A stretch of 64,000 nucleotides of DNA from Lysobacter capsici (GTDB taxonomy: Bacteria; Pseudomonadota; Gammaproteobacteria; Xanthomonadales; Xanthomonadaceae): NCBI RefSeq assembly GCF_018732085.1, contig NZ_CP076103.1:4402001-4466000 (forward strand), written 5' to 3'. The translations under genes were made by a program, and so were the position numbers. The notes under the pieces were generated by a model. The model was not told the origin of the DNA. It did not search any database and saw only the letters and a list, made by a program, of their open reading frames with translations. Numbering within the stretch: position 1 is the stretch's first letter; every line of letters begins with the position of its first letter. This document shows, in pieces, positions 27,884 to 39,048 of this stretch.

Positions 27884-28870
27884 TCAACCCAGCAGATGCG
27901 CCACGCCGGCGCGCTCTTCCTCGAGCTCGGCCAGGGTCTTGTCCATCGCGGCGCGGCTGAACGCGTCCACTTCCAGGCCTTCCACGCGCTTGTACTCGCC
28001 GTTTTCGGTGATCACCGGCACGCCGTACATCACCGTCTCCGGGATGCCGTAGCTGCCGTCGGACGGCACGCCCATGGTCACCCACTTGCCGTTGCTGCCG
28101 AGCACCCAATCGCGCACGTGGTCGATCGCGGCATTGGCCGCCGACGCCGCCGACGACAGGCCGCGCGCTTCGATGATCGCCGCGCCGCGCTTGCCGACCT
28201 GCGGGATGAAGGTGTTCGCGTTCCACTCGGCGTCGTTGATCTTGTCCTTCAGCGACTGCCCGTTGACGGTGGCGAAGCGGTAGTCCGGGTACATGGTCGG
28301 GCTGTGGTTGCCCCACACCACCAGGCTTTCGATGTCGCCCACGGCGACGCCGGCCTTCGCGGCGAGCTGGCTCAGCGCGCGGTTGTGGTCCAGGCGCAGC
28401 ATCGCGGTGAAGTTCTTGGCCGGCAGGTCCGGCGCCGACTTCATCGCGATGTAGGCGTTGGTGTTGGCCGGATTGCCGACCACCAGCACCTTGACGTTGC
28501 GCGAAGCCACCTTGTTCAACGCCGCGCCCTGGGCGGTGAAGATCTTCGCGTTTTCCAGCAGCAGGTCCTTGCGCTCCATGCCCGGGCCGCGCGGACGCGC
28601 GCCGACCAGCAGGGCGATGTCGGCGTCCTTGAACGCGACTTCGGCGTCGTCGGTGCCGACCACGCCGGCCAGCAGCGGGAACGCGCAGTCTTCCAACTCC
28701 ATGATCACGCCCTTGAGCGCGGCCTGGGCCTTCTCCAGCGGCAGTTCGAGCAACTGCAGGATGACGGGCTGATCCTTGCCGAGCATTTCGCCGGAAGCGA
28801 TGCGGAACAGCAGCGAGTAGCCGATCTGGCCGGCAGCACCGGTGACGGCAACGCGGACGGGGGTCTTCAT
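27884..28870 (-). CDS. mdh: Malate dehydrogenase (NAD)
   Basis: 328 residues from ATG 28870, with AAGGAAAG upstream; the open frame to 28909 is unsupported. It interconverts malate and oxaloacetate in the TCA cycle. Visible are the NAD-binding TGAAGQIGYSLL at 10-21, substrate Arg residues in GARPRGPGMERKDLL and MLRLDHNRA, and the catalytic His in VVWGNHSPTMYPDY. The sequence belongs to the longer, cytosolic-like MDH group used by xanthomonads and actinobacteria rather than the E. coli type. It stands alone with its own terminator. Confidence 0.96.
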   Translation of the reverse strand: MKTPVRVAVTGAAGQIGYSLLFRIASGEMLGKDQPVILQLLELPLEKAQAALKGVIMELEDCAFPLLAGVVGTDDAEVAFKDADIALLVGARPRGPGMERKDLLLENAKIFTAQGAALNKVASRNVKVLVVGNPANTNAYIAMKSAPDLPAKNFTAMLRLDHNRALSQLAAKAGVAVGDIESLVVWGNHSPTMYPDYRFATVNGQSLKDKINDAEWNANTFIPQVGKRGAAIIEARGLSSAASAANAAIDHVRDWVLGSNGKWVTMGVPSDGSYGIPETVMYGVPVITENGEYKRVEGLEVDAFSRAAMDKTLAELEEERAGVAHLLG

Positions 28871-28957
28871 CGGGGTCTTTCCTTCACGAGTGAACGGTAT
28901 GGCGGGCACGCGGCCCGCGGGGTTGATTGCAAACCGCGCGCAGCCTGCGCCGCGCGC

Positions 28958-29344
28958 TTACAGGCGGTAGCCGAGCGGCTCCATCCGGTCCTTGATCTGG
29001 TCCAGGTTGTAACCGTAGACGATGTCCTGGCCGATGATGGTGACCGGCACGCCGCGCGCGCCGACGGCCTCCATCGCGCGCTGGCCGGCTTCGGTGTCGA
29101 TGTCGATCAGGCTGTAGCGCACGTTGGCCAGTTCGAAATCCTTGCGCAGTTTTTCGCAGTAGCCGCACCAGTCCGCGGCCAGCATCACGATGCGCTTGTC
29201 GCCGGTCGTGTGGCGCGGATCGTCCGGCTTGAGTTCGGCCGGACGCGAGGCGAACAGGTCCAAGCCGTTCGCCTTGATCAGCTTGACCCCGCCGATGCCG
29301 ACGGCGGCGGCCAGGGCGATCCAGAGCACGGTGGTGACGCGCAT
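28958..29344 (-). CDS. Membrane-anchored glutaredoxin-like protein
   Basis: 128 residues. An N-terminal membrane helix (TTVLWIALAAAVGIGGVKLI) is followed by a glutaredoxin-fold domain from about residue 50, with redox cysteines C60 and C63 in LAADWCGYCEKL, the cis-Pro motif GVPVTII and a C-terminal NLDQIKDRM helix. The single N-terminal helix probably places the domain at the inner membrane; the side cannot be decided from sequence. The redox partner is unknown. It lies between mdh and the aminotransferase on the same strand. Confidence 0.8.
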   Translation of the reverse strand: MRVTTVLWIALAAAVGIGGVKLIKANGLDLFASRPAELKPDDPRHTTGDKRIVMLAADWCGYCEKLRKDFELANVRYSLIDIDTEAGQRAMEAVGARGVPVTIIGQDIVYGYNLDQIKDRMEPLGYRL

Positions 29345-29405
29345 GTCGAAGTCCTTGTCTCTACGATCGCCGTGACGGGCCGGTTGCCACGATTCCGCGC
29401 CGGGC

Positions 29406-30611
29406 TCAGGCGAGCTCGGCGAAGAATTCCTGGAACCGCTGCAGGCCCGGCGCCAGCTGCGGCGTCGGACAGGTGTAGCTGATGCGCAGCGCGCGTGGTT
29501 CGCCGAACGCCGAGCCCGGCACGCAGGCCACGCCCTTGGTTTCCAGCAATGCGTTGCACAAGTCCATGTCGTTTTCGATCTTCAGCCCGCTCGGTCCGTG
29601 GGTCTTGCCGAACGCGACGCTGATGTCCGGGAACACGTAGAACGCGCCCTGCGGACGCGGGCAGATCACGCCCGGGATCGAGTTCATCACGTCCATGACC
29701 TGATCGCGCTTGGCCTGGAACTCGGCGCAGCGGGCGGTCGGCACGTCCTGCGGACCCGACAGCGCGGCCACGGCGGCGGCGGTGACGATTTCCGGGATGT
29801 TGGTGATGTGGTTGGAATTCATCGTGGTCACGGCCTGCGCGATCACTTCCGGACCGGCCATGAAGCCCACCCGCCAGCCCGGCATGCCGTAGGTCTTGGA
29901 CAGCGAGTCGATGAAGATCACCCGGTCGCGCAGCTCGGGACGCGAGTGCACGAAGTTGTGATAGCCCAGGCCGTCGAACACCATGCGGTTGTAGATGTCG
30001 TCGGTGATGACCCAGGTGTCCGGGTACTTGGCGACGACGTCGGCCAGCGCATCGATCTCTTCCTTCCCGTAGACCATGCCGGTCGGGTTGGAGGGATTGT
30101 TGAACAGGAATACGCGCGGCTTCTTGGCCAGCGCGGCGTCGAGCTGTTCGGGCGTGAGCTTGTAGTCCTGCGAGGCCGGGCACGGCAGCAGGTCGATCTT
30201 GGCGTTGACGATCTCGGCGATGTCGAGATAGCTGGTCCAGTACGGGGTCGGGAAGACGATGGTGTCGCCTTCGTCCAACAGCGCCTCGGCGATGTTGTAG
30301 ATCACGTGCTTGGCGCCGATGCCGGTGGCGACGTTGACCCGGCCGTAGCCGCTCAGGCCGATCTTGCCCATGTGCTCGATGAACGCGTCCAGCAGCGCGT
30401 CGGCGCCGCGGTTGCTGCCGTACTGGCCGCTGTCCTTGGCCAGGGCTTCGCGCACGGCGGCGTAGACGTGATCGCCGGGCAGGAAGTTGGGAACGCCGAT
30501 CGAGAAGCTGATGATGTCGCGGCCTTCGGCCTTGAGCCGCTTGGCCTTTTCGGCAACCTGCATGATCGCGCTGGGCTTGGCGCGACCGATGCGCCGGGCG
30601 AGCTGGGGCAT
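29406..30611 (-). CDS. Class I PLP-dependent aminotransferase (AspC-like)
   Basis: 401 residues from ATG 30611, with GAGG upstream; the longer open frame to 30758 lacks support. Fold-type I, with subgroup features of prokaryotic aspartate aminotransferases: AKPSAIMQVAEKAKRLKAEG at the N-terminus, FNNPSNPTGMVY, the PLP lysine in IDSLSKTYGMPGWRVGF, and the substrate Arg near LRISYT. It transfers amino groups between an amino acid (aspartate or alanine) and 2-oxoglutarate. AspC and AlaA/AlaC cannot be told apart here. Confidence 0.88.
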   Translation of the reverse strand: MPQLARRIGRAKPSAIMQVAEKAKRLKAEGRDIISFSIGVPNFLPGDHVYAAVREALAKDSGQYGSNRGADALLDAFIEHMGKIGLSGYGRVNVATGIGAKHVIYNIAEALLDEGDTIVFPTPYWTSYLDIAEIVNAKIDLLPCPASQDYKLTPEQLDAALAKKPRVFLFNNPSNPTGMVYGKEEIDALADVVAKYPDTWVITDDIYNRMVFDGLGYHNFVHSRPELRDRVIFIDSLSKTYGMPGWRVGFMAGPEVIAQAVTTMNSNHITNIPEIVTAAAVAALSGPQDVPTARCAEFQAKRDQVMDVMNSIPGVICPRPQGAFYVFPDISVAFGKTHGPSGLKIENDMDLCNALLETKGVACVPGSAFGEPRALRISYTCPTPQLAPGLQRFQEFFAELA

Positions 30612-30889
30612 CGTGTAAACCTCGTGGGGTGGTGTACGACGGAGCGTGCTGGGAGGAGACGTGCTGGGGAGGACGCTGGTGGCAGCGGCGGCACGAGGGC
30701 GGCGCGCGGGTACGGGCGCTGTCGCCTGACGCACTGGAACCGCTGGTTCTAGCCGCAAAATGGTAGCACAGGGCCGGCGGCGGGCCGGTTTCGAATGTGG
30801 CGGTTCGCGTAGGTGTGATTGGCGCTTGCGTAGGGGATTGGTGAGACACGGAGCCCTAAGTCTCCGTGCGACGGCCTTCGGGCCAGACG

Positions 30890-31047
30890 CTCTTGACTCA
30901 GATCACGGCGAAGCCGCGATCTGAGCGGAGATCGTCGCATCGGATCTGAGGGCGTCGGGGCAGATAGCCCCTCCCACAAAAGACCTCGAGAGCTTCGAAG
31001 TCTTTTGTGGGAGGGCCTTCAGGCCCGATGCTCTTGGTCCAGATCGC
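30890..31047. repeat. Palindromic GTGGGAGGG/CCCTCCCAC repeats
   Basis: A reverse copy (about 30953-30992, CGTCGGGGCAGATAGCCCCT then CCCACAAAAGACCTC) and a forward copy (about 30999-31047, GAAGTCTTTTGTGGGAGGGC and on) face each other and form a long hairpin. A fragment of the same family lies at about 30869-30905. Related copies occur at 35.2-35.4 kb. With the tandem repeat and terminator that follow, these fill the gap 30612-31236. Confidence 0.8.
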
Positions 31048-31056
31048 TACAAAGCC

Positions 31057-31116
31057 GGACTCGGACTCGGACTCGGACTCGGGCTCGGACTCGGACTCGG
31101 GCTCAGGCTCAGGCTC
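31057..31116 (+). repeat. Tandem hexanucleotide repeat, ten units
   Basis: Ten back-to-back units: four GGACTC, one GGGCTC, two GGACTC, one GGGCTC and two AGGCTC. The array lies between genes. One frame would code for Asp-Ser repeats, but there is no credible gene around it. Such arrays can change copy number by slippage. Confidence 0.9.
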
Positions 31117-31156
31117 GGGGCAGAAATCACCGCACCGGCAGACAGTTCCCAGCCGA

Positions 31157-31189
31157 AAAAGAAAAAGACGGCCGCTGGCCGTCTTTTTC
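31157..31189. terminator. Rho-independent terminator after the cyclophilin gene
   Basis: GAAAAAGACGGCC, loop GCT, GGCCGTCTTTTTC. The symmetric stem with A and T tracts could end transcription in both directions; the minus-strand cyclophilin gene is the clear user. Confidence 0.92.
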
Positions 31190-31236
31190 ATCATGCCCGC
31201 CGCACCCGCCAAACCGGGCACGGCGGCCTGCAACCC

Positions 31237-31743
<507 letters not shown>

Positions 31744-32266
31744 GCAACGCACTCCAGGTGTAGCGATGGGAAGTAGGAAAACGGTTCGCCCGCCGACATG
31801 GCGACGATGCAGACAAACCACAAGGGTAAAGGATTCGCCGCCGACCTCCCGGGGGAGGAGCGGCGTGAGCCGCGACAGGCCGCAGCGCCGAAACCCCAGC
31901 CGGCGCGAACATCCAGGATGCCCGGCCCCAGGCGTACGCCAAGGACCTGCGCGAGGCCGGTGAAGCCCCCTGGGCACGACTTCGCTGCTGGCGGCCTCGG
32001 CGCCTTCAACGCAGACTCCAATCGCACACCGCAGGGAGATTCAGCACCTTGAGAGCGCTCGGAGGCTGTTTTTACCGGGCCCCGGGGATCGCGACTCACG
32101 CCGCTCCCACCCTCGTGGCGGGCGCAGTCCGGGCCAAATCGGCCGCCCCTGTTCAGCCAAACCGCCGCTCGTGAACAAATCCCCGCCCCGGCAAGCACTT
32201 GCCACGTTTGCCCGGTATAATGGCCGGCTATCTCCTCAGCTATAGCGCCTCCCGGCGTCCAATCGC
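31744..32266. other. Gap between the cyclophilin gene and typA
   Basis: About 520 bases. I see a degraded REP-like GGAGCGGCGTGAGCCGCGAC at about 31858-31878 and a consensus -10 box near 32216, but no gene. Confidence 0.5.
32216..32221 (+). promoter_or_regulatory. Candidate -10 box for typA
   Basis: A perfect TATAAT lies 46 bases before the typA start. No good -35 box sits 16-18 bases upstream; TTGCCA at 32199-32204 is only 11 bases away, so the promoter is only partly supported. Confidence 0.45.
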
Positions 32267-34096
<1,830 letters not shown>

Positions 34097-34175
34097 TCGC
34101 CCGGCTGGAAGCCGGCAATTGCAGTAAGAGCCGCGCGTTTGGGGAACCAGCGCGCGTTGCAAGGATCGAAGTGAA

Positions 34176-34703
34176 ATGGAATTACGCGATCTGATCTGGT
34201 GGTTCGCGGGCCTCGCGCCCGGACTGCTGCTGGGCTGGTGGCTGGGCGCGCGCAAGCGCCCGGCCACGACCCAGGTCGAGGCGACGGCGACACCGTCCCC
34301 GCCGCAACCGCAACGGCCGCCCGCACCCGCGCAAGCCGCGCCCGCAGCAACGCCCGTTGCGCCCGCAACGCCCGCGCCTGAAGCCGCGCCGGCGGCGCAC
34401 GCCGCCGAACCGCCCGCTCCCGCCGTTCCTGTATGGTCGCCGGACGTGCAGGCGCTGTTCGACAAGGGCGAGACGATCGAAGCGATCAAGAAAATCCGCA
34501 ACACCCTCGGCGGCCCGGTCGCCCGCAAGGTCGCGCGCGAACACCTGAGCGAAGGCGAGTTCCGCCTGCCCGCCGACATCCGCAAGCTCGCCGACGCGAA
34601 CAAGAAACTCGAAGCGATCCGCCTGCTGTGCGATCAGACTCATATGGACATGCCGCTGGCTCAACGTCTGGTTGAGCACTACGTCGCCCATCCAACCCGA
34701 TGA
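34176..34703 (+). CDS. Membrane-anchored protein with L7/L12 C-terminal-like domain
   Basis: 175 residues in three parts: an N-terminal helix (LIWWFAGLAPGLLLGWWLGA), a Pro/Ala-rich linker of about 60 residues, and a C-terminal helical domain (about 88-175). The domain holds two segments that resemble the helix-turn-helix of ribosomal protein L7/L12: KGETIEAIKKIRNTLGGPVA and NKKLEAIRLLCDQTHMDMPL, the latter followed by AQRLVEHYV. L7/L12 uses this fold to recruit GTPases such as EF-G and BipA. Located after typA and overlapping the next gene by four bases (ATGA). The fold match is by eye and the function is not known. Confidence 0.7.
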   Translation: MELRDLIWWFAGLAPGLLLGWWLGARKRPATTQVEATATPSPPQPQRPPAPAQAAPAATPVAPATPAPEAAPAAHAAEPPAPAVPVWSPDVQALFDKGETIEAIKKIRNTLGGPVARKVAREHLSEGEFRLPADIRKLADANKKLEAIRLLCDQTHMDMPLAQRLVEHYVAHPTR

Positions 34704-35173
34704 CCGAAACCGAAACGCACTACGACGCCAACCCCAAGGCCCACCCGGGCCTGCATGTGATCGCCGCGGTCGAAGCGGTCAAGGGCGCGCTGGCGCTGAG
34801 CGCGGCGAGCGGCCTGGAATTGCTCGGCCCGGCGCCGCTGCAGCGCTGGATCGGCGAGTTGATCAAACGCTTCCATCTGGACCCCGAGCACGGCTCGCTG
34901 GCCTGGCTCGCCCACACCATCAGCCCGCATTCGGTGCATCTGGCCGCGGCGGTGGTGCTCGCCTACGGATTGCTGCACCTGGTCGAAGCCTGGGGCCTGT
35001 GGAAGGCGAAGGCCTGGGCCTCGTGGCTCGGCTGCCTCGGCGCCGCGCTGTACCTGCCGTTCGACATCTACGCGATGTTCCGCCACCCCGGCTGGCTGGC
35101 CACCGCGGTGCTGATCATCAACCTGATCGTGGTGTGGGTGCTGGCGCGCGACATTCTCAAGCGGCGGCAGTGA
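34700..35173 (+). CDS. DUF2127-family integral membrane protein
   Basis: 157 residues. Starts inside the upstream stop (ATGA), so the two are translated together. DUF2127 features are visible: HVIAAVEAVKGALALSAASG, a middle HSVHLAAAVVLAYGLLHLVEAWGLW helix split by conserved His and Glu, and a last helix LATAVLIINLIVVWVLARDI. Three to four membrane helices are expected. The function of this family is unknown. Confidence 0.8.
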   Translation: MTETETHYDANPKAHPGLHVIAAVEAVKGALALSAASGLELLGPAPLQRWIGELIKRFHLDPEHGSLAWLAHTISPHSVHLAAAVVLAYGLLHLVEAWGLWKAKAWASWLGCLGAALYLPFDIYAMFRHPGWLATAVLIINLIVVWVLARDILKRRQ

Positions 35174-35194
35174 TCTCGCGTCGAATCCGACGAA

Positions 35195-35427
35195 GTCTGT
35201 TGTGGGAGGGGCTTCAGCCCCGATGCTTTTCGATCAGATCGCGAGAACTCTCGGCGCGATCCAAGCTAAATCCCTCGCAATCCCCGTCTTGATACGCCCG
35301 CCGTATCTGGCGAGGTCTGTTGCGGGAGGGGCTTGTGCCCCGACGCTTTTCGATCAGATCGCTTCGAAGCTTCATATGACCTGATCGAAAAGCATCGGGG
35401 CACAAGCCCCTCCCACTAAAAACCTCG
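35195..35427. repeat. Three copies of the GTGGGAGGGGC repeat upstream of pqqA
   Basis: Copy 1 (about 35195-35242) and copy 2 (about 35310-35362) are direct; copy 3 (about 35379-35427) is inverted and pairs with copy 2 around a loop near 35370. Each holds GGGAGGGGCTT, a CCCCGA segment and TTTTCGATCAGATCG. They fill the first half of the 514-base gap before pqqA; the second half has no other feature I can place, although it should contain the pqq promoter. Confidence 0.85.
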
Positions 35428-35687
35428 AACCCGCCCCTGATCGGCCGATTTGTTAGCGTCTGATTAAACCGCACCGTGCCTGGGTACCACCGCGATCGGG
35501 CTGCAGTCACAGGCATCGCGCGCCGCGCCGGTGTATGGTTTCCGGGTCGCGGCGATCGGCCGCGATGCACGCCGCGCGCCGCATCGCGCGACCTGCGCAT
35601 CACAACGATTCGATGCGGACGCGCGCAGGCCGTTGCGCGCGCTGTCGATGTGCTGGCACGGCTCATTCCCCACCACGAGGAACGCTC

Positions 35688-35771
35688 ATGAAGACCTGGT
35701 CCAAGCCTCAGATCCGCGAAATCTCGGTCGGCTGCGAAATCAATTCGTACTCCTCCGGCGACCTGTTCTGA
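35688..35771 (+). CDS. pqqA: PQQ precursor peptide PqqA
   Basis: 27 residues, too short for normal gene finding but certain from context. PqqA is the ribosomal precursor whose Glu and Tyr become the PQQ cofactor. The conserved Glu17 and Tyr21 are present in GCEINSYSSGDLF, with the typical E-x3-Y spacing. The start is supported by GAGGAA nine bases upstream. pqqB starts 64 bases later. Confidence 0.95.
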   Translation: MKTWSKPQIREISVGCEINSYSSGDLF

Positions 35772-35835
35772 GCATGCCCGCCTCTGCCGTCGCAACGCGC
35801 CCGGGGCCGCGCAGCCATTCGATGGATCATCGGTG

Positions 35836-36765
35836 ATGCGCATCCTCGTACTCGGTGCGGCGGCCGGAGGCGGCTACCCGCAGTGGAACTGCAACACCCC
35901 CGGCAGCCAGCGCGCCTGGCGCCAGGAACCCGGCCATCAACGCCGCACCCAGGCCAGCATCGCGGTCAGCGCCGACAACGAGCGCTGGTTGCTGATCAAC
36001 GCCTCGCCCGACTTCCGCCAGCAGATCCTCGCCCAGCCCGCGCTGTGGCCCAAACGCGATCTGCGCCACTCGCCGATCGAAGCGGTGCTGCTGACCAGCG
36101 GCGAGATCGATCACATCGCAGGATTGCTGTCGATGCGCGAACGCCAGCGCTTCGACCTGTGGGCGAGCGCGCGCGTGCTGGATGTGCTGAGCCAGAATCC
36201 GATCTTCGATTCGCTGCATCCCGACTACGTCGCGCGTAAAGCGCTGAGCCTGGATACGCCGATCGAGGTCGCAGGCCACGACGCGCCGCTGGGCCTGCGG
36301 GTCACCGCCTTCAGCGTGCCCGGCAAGGTGCCGTTGTTCATGGAGTCACGCGCGAACGGCAATTTGCAAGGCGGCGACGAAGAAACGGTTGGCCTGGAAA
36401 TCAGCGACGGCCGCGAACGTTTCCTCTACATCCCCGGCTGCGCGGCGATGACCGACGACCTGCGCCGGCGCCTGCACGGCGCCTCGCTGGTGTTGTTCGA
36501 CGGCACCTTGTGGCGCGACGACGAAATGGTCCGCGCCGGCGTCGGCAGCAAGACCGGCGCGCGCATGGGCCATATGAACATCGCCGGCGACGGCGGCGAG
36601 GACGGCGGCACGCTCGCTGCATTCGCGCCGCTCGAAGTACGGCGCAAACTGTTCATCCATCTCAACACCACCAACCCGCTGCTCGACGATCACTCGCCCG
36701 AACGCGCTCAAGCGCGCGCGCACGGCTGGGAAGTCGCCGAGGACGGCATGGAGCTGCAGCTGTGA
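35836..36765 (+). CDS. pqqB: PQQ biosynthesis protein PqqB
   Basis: About 309 residues from ATG 35836 (a GTG three bases earlier is possible). It is a metallo-beta-lactamase-fold protein; recent work suggests it hydroxylates the tyrosine-derived ring during PQQ synthesis. Features: GAAAGGGYPQWNCNTPGSQR at the N-terminus (the PqqB signature), LTSGEIDHIAGLLSMRE, and FIHLNTTNPLLDDHSPER near the end. The stop overlaps the pqqC start. Confidence 0.97.
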   Translation: MRILVLGAAAGGGYPQWNCNTPGSQRAWRQEPGHQRRTQASIAVSADNERWLLINASPDFRQQILAQPALWPKRDLRHSPIEAVLLTSGEIDHIAGLLSMRERQRFDLWASARVLDVLSQNPIFDSLHPDYVARKALSLDTPIEVAGHDAPLGLRVTAFSVPGKVPLFMESRANGNLQGGDEETVGLEISDGRERFLYIPGCAAMTDDLRRRLHGASLVLFDGTLWRDDEMVRAGVGSKTGARMGHMNIAGDGGEDGGTLAAFAPLEVRRKLFIHLNTTNPLLDDHSPERAQARAHGWEVAEDGMELQL

Positions 36766-37562
36766 ACGCAAGCGCGACCCAGGCGATCGACACCGACTTC
36801 ATCGGCGACGATGCGTTGTTGACCCCGGCGCAACTGGAAGCGCGGCTGCGCGCGATCGGCGCGGAGCGCTATCACGACAAACACCCCTTCCATCACCTGC
36901 TGCACAGCGGCCGGTTGAACCGCGGCCAGGTCCAGGCCTGGGCGCTCAACCGTTTCGAATACCAGCGTTGCATCCCGCTCAAGGACGCCGCCCTGCTCGC
37001 CCGCATCGAGGACCCGCAACTGCGCCGGGTCTGGCGCCAGCGCATCGTCGATCACGACGGCGAGCGCGACGGCGACGGCGGCATCGCGCGCTGGCTGCAC
37101 CTGACCGATGCGCTCGGCCTGGACCGGGCGACGGTCGAATCCGGCCGCGCGCTGCTGCCGGCGACGCGGTTCGCGGTGCAGGCGTATATCCACTTCGTGC
37201 GCGAACGCAGCCTGCTCGAAGCGATCGCCTCCTCGCTGACCGAACTGTTCGCGCCGACCATCATCGGCCAGCGGGTCAGCGGCATGCTGGCCAATTACGA
37301 TTTCGTCTCGCGCCAGTCGCTGGCCTACTTCGATTCGCGCCTGCACCAGGCGCCGCAGGACGCCAACTTCGCCCTCGACTACGTCAAGCGCCACGCCCTC
37401 ACCCGCGCGCAGCAGGACGCGGTGTGCGCGGCGCTGCGATTCAAATGCGAGGTGCTGTGGTCGATGCTCGATGCCTTGCATCTGGCCTATGTCGAACCGC
37501 GCTTGATCCCGCCGGGCGCGTTCCGCCCGGATGAAGCCGGCCCGGACGAGGCCGGCGCATGA
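36762..37562 (+). CDS. pqqC: Pyrroloquinoline-quinone synthase PqqC
   Basis: 266 residues from GTG 36762, which overlaps the pqqB stop (GTGA). PqqC is a cofactor-free oxidase that carries out the last ring closure and eight-electron oxidation. The haem-oxygenase-like helical fold has YHDKHPFHHLLHSGRLNRGQ, WALNRFEYQRCIPLKDAALL and IVDHDGERDGDGGIARW. The open frame running back to 36510 is an artefact. Confidence 0.96.
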   Translation: MNASATQAIDTDFIGDDALLTPAQLEARLRAIGAERYHDKHPFHHLLHSGRLNRGQVQAWALNRFEYQRCIPLKDAALLARIEDPQLRRVWRQRIVDHDGERDGDGGIARWLHLTDALGLDRATVESGRALLPATRFAVQAYIHFVRERSLLEAIASSLTELFAPTIIGQRVSGMLANYDFVSRQSLAYFDSRLHQAPQDANFALDYVKRHALTRAQQDAVCAALRFKCEVLWSMLDALHLAYVEPRLIPPGAFRPDEAGPDEAGA

Positions 37563-37855
37563 GCGCGGCGATCGAAGCCACCGCGGTGCCGCGTTTCCCG
37601 GCCGGGGTTCGCCTGCAGCACGACCGCGCGCGCGATCAATGGGTGCTGCTCGCGCCCGAACGCGTGGTCGAACTCGACGAGATCGCCCACGCCGTGCTCG
37701 CCCGCGTCGACGCCGCCAGCGATGTCGAGGCCATCGTGCAGGCGCTCGCGGCCGAGTACGGCGCGGAACCTGCGCAAGTGCATGACGACGTGATCGAACT
37801 GTTCGCGACCTTGCTGGAAAAACGCATGCTCGCCCTGAGTACGCCGATGCCATGA
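37559..37855 (+). CDS. pqqD: PQQ peptide chaperone PqqD
   Basis: 98 residues. PqqD is the winged-helix-like RiPP recognition element that presents PqqA to PqqE. Features: PAGVRLQHDRARDQWVLLAP and the RVDAASDVEAIVQAL helix. Starts with an ATGA overlap on pqqC and ends with one on pqqE. Confidence 0.95.
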   Translation: MSAAIEATAVPRFPAGVRLQHDRARDQWVLLAPERVVELDEIAHAVLARVDAASDVEAIVQALAAEYGAEPAQVHDDVIELFATLLEKRMLALSTPMP

Positions 37856-39018
37856 GCGTCGAAGCCGCCAGCGTCGTCGCCACCACCGGACTTGCGCCCT
37901 CCAAGGCGCCGGCGCCCGCGCCGCCGCTCGCGGTGCTGCTGGAACTGACCCACCGCTGCCCGCTGTCGTGCCCGTACTGCTCCAACCCGCTGCAACTGGT
38001 CGGCATGCGCGAGGAACTGGCCACCGCCGACTGGCTGCGCGTACTCGATCAGGCCGCCGAACTCGGCGTGCTGCAAGTGCATTACTCCGGCGGTGAGCCG
38101 ACCCTGCGCAAGGACCTGCCCGAACTGCTGCGCCACGCGCGCGCGCTCGGCCTGTACTGCAACCTGATCACCTCCGGCGTCGGCGTGACGCGCGAACGGC
38201 TGCAGGAGTTGCAGCAGGCCGGCCTCGACCATCTGCAACTGAGCATCCAGGACAGCCAGGCCGCGGGCGCCGACCGCATCGCCGGTTACGCCGGCAGCCA
38301 CGAACGCAAGCTCGCGCTGGCGCGCTGGTGCGGCGAACTCGATCTGCCGCTGACCCTCAACGCCGTCGTGCATCGGCACAACGCCGAACGCGTCGCGCAG
38401 ATGATCGATCTCGCGCTCGATCTGGGCGCGGGCCGGCTCGAAGTCGCGCACACCCAGTACTACGGCTGGGGCCTGAGCAATCGCGCCGCGTTGATGCCCA
38501 CGCGCGCGCAGCTCGATGCGGTCACCGCCGTGGTCGAGGACGCGCGCCAGCGGCTGCGCGGGCGGCTGACCATCGACTACGTCACCCCGGACTATTACGC
38601 GCGCCGGCCCAAGGCCTGCATGGGCGGCTGGGCGCAGCGCTTCGTCAACATCACCCCGGACGGCAAGGTGCTGCCGTGTCACGCCGCCGAGACCCTGACC
38701 GAATTGCGCTTCGACTCGGTGCGCGACCGCAGCCTGGGCGACATATGGCGCGACTCCGACGCGTTCGTGCGCTACCGCGGCACCGACTGGATGCCCGAGC
38801 CCTGCCGCGGCTGCGAGCGCCGCGAAATCGACTGGGGCGGTTGCCGCTGCCAGGCGCTGGCGCTCAGCGGCCGCGCCGATACGCTCGACCCGGTGTGCGA
38901 GAAATCGCCCGATCACGCGCGGGTTCGCGCCTTGGCGCAAGCCGAGTCGGCCGCGCCGGCGCCGGAATTCATCTACCGCCGCCTGCGCGCGACGGGCGCC
39001 AAGGCCGCGACGGACTGA
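37852..39018 (+). CDS. pqqE: Radical SAM protein PqqE
   Basis: 388 residues. PqqE makes the first carbon-carbon link between Glu and Tyr in PqqA. The radical SAM cluster cysteines are C36, C40 and C43 in CPLSCPYC. The C-terminal SPASM domain has cysteines in ARRPKACMGGW, LPCHAA and EPCRGCERREIDWGGCRCQA. It closes the operon; no pqqF or pqqG protease gene follows in this window. Confidence 0.97.
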   Translation: MSVEAASVVATTGLAPSKAPAPAPPLAVLLELTHRCPLSCPYCSNPLQLVGMREELATADWLRVLDQAAELGVLQVHYSGGEPTLRKDLPELLRHARALGLYCNLITSGVGVTRERLQELQQAGLDHLQLSIQDSQAAGADRIAGYAGSHERKLALARWCGELDLPLTLNAVVHRHNAERVAQMIDLALDLGAGRLEVAHTQYYGWGLSNRAALMPTRAQLDAVTAVVEDARQRLRGRLTIDYVTPDYYARRPKACMGGWAQRFVNITPDGKVLPCHAAETLTELRFDSVRDRSLGDIWRDSDAFVRYRGTDWMPEPCRGCERREIDWGGCRCQALALSGRADTLDPVCEKSPDHARVRALAQAESAAPAPEFIYRRLRATGAKAATD

Positions 39019-39048
39019 CGTCGCTTCGGCAATCCGCACCGGCAACCG

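Noticed and set aside
32199..32204. TTGCCA as the typA -35 box
   Set aside because: It is only 11 bases from the TATAAT, too close for a sigma-70 promoter.
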